DNA of 64,000 nucleotides from contig CAYRGQ010000003.1 of assembly GCA_964423925.1 (NCBI GenBank), positions 62,001 to 126,000 on the forward strand, in the 5' to 3' direction. The position numbers and the translations under genes were made by a program. The notes under the pieces are model-generated. The model was not told the DNA's origin. It made no database searches and saw only the letters and a list, made by a program, of their open reading frames with translations. This DNA comes from CAYRGQ01 sp964423925 (GTDB taxonomy: Bacteria; Bacteroidota; Bacteroidia; Sphingobacteriales; Sphingobacteriaceae). Numbering within the stretch: the stretch's first letter is position 1; every line of letters starts with the position of its first letter. Of this stretch, positions 60,968 to 64,000 are shown one piece after another.

Positions 60968-62149
60968 TTATACTAGCCGCTCCACCCGCGTTTTACTCGT
61001 CAGATCGAAGCCTTTGACATCCGTCAGTAGGTTCAGGCCTGGACGCTTTCCTTTTTCCAGCGATCCAAACCGGTCGTCGATCCCTAGCGCCTTCGCACCG
61101 TTGATTGTAGCCCATTTTATGGTTTTTCGGAGGTCCAGCTCATCAAATGCCTCGTGCAGTGCCTTGAGTTCGGACAGGATGCACAGTACATCGTTCGAAG
61201 CCAGGCTATCCGTACCCAATGCAATCGGGAGCTCGCCTTGCATGAAATTCCTCAACTTTGGCAGAGCTCCCTCGATATATTGGTTCGCCCGGGGGCACAA
61301 GCACCACGTGACTCGTTTACCCATTCGCTCAAGGTAGAAAATGTCGCGCGAGGACGTGAACGTGTTGTGTACTAGGATAAGCGGGTTGGCCCTCGGCAGA
61401 TGCGGAATTGTGGTTTGCAGCGAGTTTCTGGATTGGGCTTTGAAGTCCGTAATATCAATGCCCAACCGTTTGTAAAAATCGACGAAGCTCCCGGTTTTAT
61501 ACCGGAATAGTTTATTTTCTTCGTCGCTTTCTTGGTTGTGGATACTCACCACAACATTTTCTTTATGCTGCATCGCTTCGCGGTACAGGTTGAACAGTGC
61601 CTTTGATACGGAATAAGGCGAATGGGGTGTTAGCGATGCCGGGGTGTCCGTAAACTCGCCTGCGACAGTACGAGCCCCTTCTAGCCGGTCCGCGGCTTGT
61701 GCGGTGTCAAACCCCATCACTTCAACGAAGGTATGGTAATGGATGCGGCTTTTCGCCTTGACGGAAGCGCTGATACTGGTGTTGGCATGGTCGCCTACAG
61801 CCACAATACCGTTAGCGAACATCGCTTGGTCTGCTTCTAGCATTGCGGCATGAACGGCGTCCTCGTCGGATGCGCGTCCACCCATTACTTGCTCAATAAA
61901 GGTAACCAAGCCCGTTTTCTTGCCGATTTTCCCTTTAAGGTGTGACAATTCGAGGTGGCAATGCGTGTTGACGAAGCCTGGCACCAGGATACCGTGCCTT
62001 ACGTCAATTTCACCTTCGATTTCGATTTCCTCAGGCGCGAAAACCCCCAAGATTTCACCGTTGTCCCCTACTTTTACAACCCCGTTCTTGATCGGCGCGC
62101 CCATCACGGGAAGCACGTAATCGGCGGAAAAAAACCTATTCATGGTCAT
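60968..62149 (-). CDS. Amidohydrolase (aminodeoxyfutalosine/chlorohydrolase-like deaminase)
   Basis: This 393-residue metal-dependent hydrolase has the TIM-barrel metal ligands VNTHCHLELSH, SIHNQESDEE, LVHNTF and GTDSLASND, plus CPRANQYIEG. It belongs to the group with guanine, S-adenosylhomocysteine and aminodeoxyfutalosine deaminases. A step in menaquinone synthesis by the futalosine route is possible, but no mqn gene is nearby, so the substrate is open. It is convergent with idi. An ATG two codons downstream (62143) is an alternative start. Confidence 0.88.
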   Translation of the reverse strand: MTMNRFFSADYVLPVMGAPIKNGVVKVGDNGEILGVFAPEEIEIEGEIDVRHGILVPGFVNTHCHLELSHLKGKIGKKTGLVTFIEQVMGGRASDEDAVHAAMLEADQAMFANGIVAVGDHANTSISASVKAKSRIHYHTFVEVMGFDTAQAADRLEGARTVAGEFTDTPASLTPHSPYSVSKALFNLYREAMQHKENVVVSIHNQESDEENKLFRYKTGSFVDFYKRLGIDITDFKAQSRNSLQTTIPHLPRANPLILVHNTFTSSRDIFYLERMGKRVTWCLCPRANQYIEGALPKLRNFMQGELPIALGTDSLASNDVLCILSELKALHEAFDELDLRKTIKWATINGAKALGIDDRFGSLEKGKRPGLNLLTDVKGFDLTSKTRVERLV

Positions 62150-62371
62150 GAAAACACTGTTTCAATCAATTTCAATAATTGTTTCTTCGCTAGGGCCATC
62201 TGATGGCGAGGACCATAATAAAGTGTAAGTCAGCCAAAACGAGCGTTGCGAAAGCGAACACATAATTTTTCGGCAGACCTTTTAGTCAGGTTGATTATGC
62301 ACTAGCAAAGCAAAGGTGTTAAAAATTTTATGTTTAAACAAGGGTAAAATTATGTCTATAATAAAAAGCTG

Positions 62372-62379
62372 TATCTTTG
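62372..62379 (+). promoter_or_regulatory. -7 promoter element of rlmN
   Basis: TATCTTTG matches TAnnTTTG and lies 11 bases before the ATG at 62391. It shows that the longer readings from 62316 or 62352 are not real starts. Confidence 0.65.
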
Positions 62380-62390
62380 TAAGCACACGC

Positions 62391-63437
62391 ATGGGAACGA
62401 AGAAGACAGATATTCGCAGCTTGAGCTTGACGGCTCTGCAAACACATATGGCGAGCCTAGGCGAAAAGTCATTTCGTGCCAAGCAAGTGTATGCCTGGCT
62501 GTGGGAAAAATCTTGTACGAATTTTGCGGCCATGAGCAACCTGAGCAAGGGGCTTCGTGAGCAGCTTGAGGATCTATTCGTGATTAACGCCGTGCGCGTA
62601 CACCAGACACAGCATAGCGCGGACGGAACCATTAAAAGTACCTTCCAACTACATGACGGACACATCATTGAAGGGGTACTCATTCCGTCGGAAGACCGGA
62701 TGACCGCATGCGTCAGCTCGCAGGTGGGGTGCAGCCTCACCTGTAAATTTTGCGCGACAGGCTATATGGATCGGAAGCGCAATCTGAACGCGGACGAAAT
62801 TTATGATCAAGTTGTGCTCATCGCAAAACAGGCCGAGGAACGTTACGGGAAGCCGCTGACCAATATCGTGTACATGGGCATGGGGGAGCCCTTGCTTAAC
62901 TATGCTCAGGTCCTTCGTTCGATCGAACGTATCACCGCACCTGACGGCCTCAATATGGCTTCCAGACGTATTACCGTATCGACGGCCGGGATTGCTAAAA
63001 TGATTAAAAAGCTGGGTGACGATCAAGTCAAGTTCAACCTAGCCCTCTCCCTGCACGCGGCCAATGATGCCAAGCGCAACGAGATTATGCCGATTAATGA
63101 GCAGAACTCGTTAGCTGCCCTAGCGGAATCGCTCAAGTACTTTTTCGCCAAGACGAAAAATCCCGTTACCTACGAGTATATCGTATTCCACGGCGTGAAC
63201 GATGGCTTGGAAGATGCACGCGAGCTCGCTTCGTTTTGTAAGCACCTGCCCTGCAAGGTGAATATCATCGAATACAACCCAATTGCTTTTGCCGACTTTG
63301 TGAATGCGGCCGAAGATAAAATCGATCGATTTGCGGAGTTCCTTCGCAAAGAGGGGATCATAACCAATGTAAGGCGCAGCCGAGGCAAGGATATCGATGC
63401 GGCGTGCGGCCAATTAGCCGTAAAACAAGAAGCGTAA
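62391..63437 (+). CDS. rlmN: Dual-specificity 23S rRNA/tRNA adenine-2 methyltransferase RlmN
   Basis: RlmN is a radical SAM enzyme that methylates C2 of A2503 of 23S rRNA and A37 of some tRNAs. From the ATG at 62391 it has 348 residues, the family length. The cluster motif is CSLTCKFC (C-x3-C-x3-C type pattern, Cys-x-x-x-Cys-x-x-Cys) in the middle, followed by the NIVYMGMGEPLLNY SAM block. The two methyl-shuttle cysteines are at the standard spots, one near CAIC-free ACGQLA at the C-terminus. comF follows 40 bases on. Confidence 0.95.
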   Translation: MGTKKTDIRSLSLTALQTHMASLGEKSFRAKQVYAWLWEKSCTNFAAMSNLSKGLREQLEDLFVINAVRVHQTQHSADGTIKSTFQLHDGHIIEGVLIPSEDRMTACVSSQVGCSLTCKFCATGYMDRKRNLNADEIYDQVVLIAKQAEERYGKPLTNIVYMGMGEPLLNYAQVLRSIERITAPDGLNMASRRITVSTAGIAKMIKKLGDDQVKFNLALSLHAANDAKRNEIMPINEQNSLAALAESLKYFFAKTKNPVTYEYIVFHGVNDGLEDARELASFCKHLPCKVNIIEYNPIAFADFVNAAEDKIDRFAEFLRKEGIITNVRRSRGKDIDAACGQLAVKQEA

Positions 63438-63477
63438 AACATCGCATCGCTCCCGCTAGGCTTACAACTTCGTGATC

Positions 63478-64000
63478 ATGAAATTGGCCGACTATACCCG
63501 TGGGCTTTCCAATCTGTTTTTCCCTAAAACCTGTACGGGATGTGACCAACCCCTGGGTAGCCACGAGGATTTGGTGTGCACGGACTGCTGGTATCACATG
63601 CCCTACACGGATTTTCACCTCCAAGCGGATAACGATACGGCACGGCAACTGTGGGGCAGGGTGAACGTGGAGGCGGCTGCCTCGTTCTTGTTTTTTCGGG
63701 AGGCTTCGCGCGTGCAGCGGATCATGCACCACTTCAAGTATCGGAACACGCCAAGAATAGGCATACTTATGGGACTTCGCTATGGCGAGGTGCTCCGCAA
63801 TGTCCATGGCTTTGGGACGGTCGATATCGTCGTACCCGTGCCGCTCCATCCCAAAAAGATGCGCAAGCGGGGATACAATCAAAGCGCCTATTTCGCGGAA
63901 GGGATAGCACAGTGCTTCGGTAAGCCGATGCTGCCGCAGGGGTTGTCTCGAAAGACGGCGGGCGACAGCCAAACACATAAGTCGCGATATGAGCGCTATC
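63478..64000 (+). CDS. ComF family protein (phosphoribosyltransferase-like), 3' end cut by the window
   Basis: The open frame runs from the ATG at 63478 off the window end, with about 174 codons visible. The N-terminus has two CxxC pairs (CTGC and CTDC), a zinc-binding domain typical of ComF. The phosphoribosyltransferase region follows with DIVVPVPLHPKKMRKRGYNQS. ComF proteins take part in DNA uptake in competent bacteria, but many have no proven role. It is on the same strand as rlmN and probably co-transcribed. Confidence 0.88.
   Translation, partial: MKLADYTRGLSNLFFPKTCTGCDQPLGSHEDLVCTDCWYHMPYTDFHLQADNDTARQLWGRVNVEAAASFLFFREASRVQRIMHHFKYRNTPRIGILMGLRYGEVLRNVHGFGTVDIVVPVPLHPKKMRKRGYNQSAYFAEGIAQCFGKPMLPQGLSRKTAGDSQTHKSRYERY

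Overview
The window comes from a Bacteroidota chromosome, most likely a Sphingobacteriales-type soil or water bacterium with about half G+C. Supporting signs are the -7 promoter motif TAnnTTTG in front of many genes, a SusC/SusD polysaccharide locus, the type IX secretion regulator PorX, a fused lpxC-fabZ gene, a DarA/DarB dialkylresorcinol locus, and lipoproteins of Bacteroidota type. No tRNA, rRNA, CRISPR array, insertion sequence or prophage was seen. The family placement is inference.

Layout. 0-18.5 kb is core housekeeping: a sialate O-acetylesterase, mutY-ssb, a lipoprotein esterase, pheS, a TetR regulator, thiL and nadA facing nadB, a gamma carbonic anhydrase, an Ig-like lipoprotein, mnmG, an ABC-F ATPase and apaG. 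Two sites here stand out. The AT-rich nadA-nadB gap carries three DnaA-box-like nonamers, and twin parS-like palindromes lie just upstream of mnmG. Together they suggest the window lies near the replication origin.

18.8-37.8 kb is one polysaccharide utilisation locus. It holds a membrane-spanning Y_Y_Y/LuxR regulator, SusC, SusD, a LamG lipoprotein, two GH144-like enzymes, a sulfatase-superfamily enzyme, a GH43-like enzyme, a GH3 beta-glucosidase and a convergent AraC regulator. The GH144 pair plus GH3 point to beta-1,2-glucan. The sulfatase and GH43 suggest a decorated form of that polymer.

37.9-43.3 kb is a seven-gene operon on the minus strand: KAS II, ACP, acyltransferase, DarA, DarB and two hotdog dehydratases. 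It looks like a compact dialkylresorcinol/flexirubin-type lipid pathway that lacks several usual partners.

43.5-50.2 kb holds 5-formyl-THF cyclo-ligase, EF-P, an orphan ABC ATPase and the lipid A genes lpxD, lpxC-fabZ and lpxA downstream of an HD-domain hydrolase gene. 50.4-64 kb holds porX-tsaE, an ECF sigma/anti-sigma/outer-membrane protein cassette, an orphan ABC ATPase, a TlpA-like protein, phosphoglucomutase, two NUDIX-fold genes (one of them idi), a conserved protein of unknown function, an amidohydrolase, rlmN and a comF gene cut by the window end.
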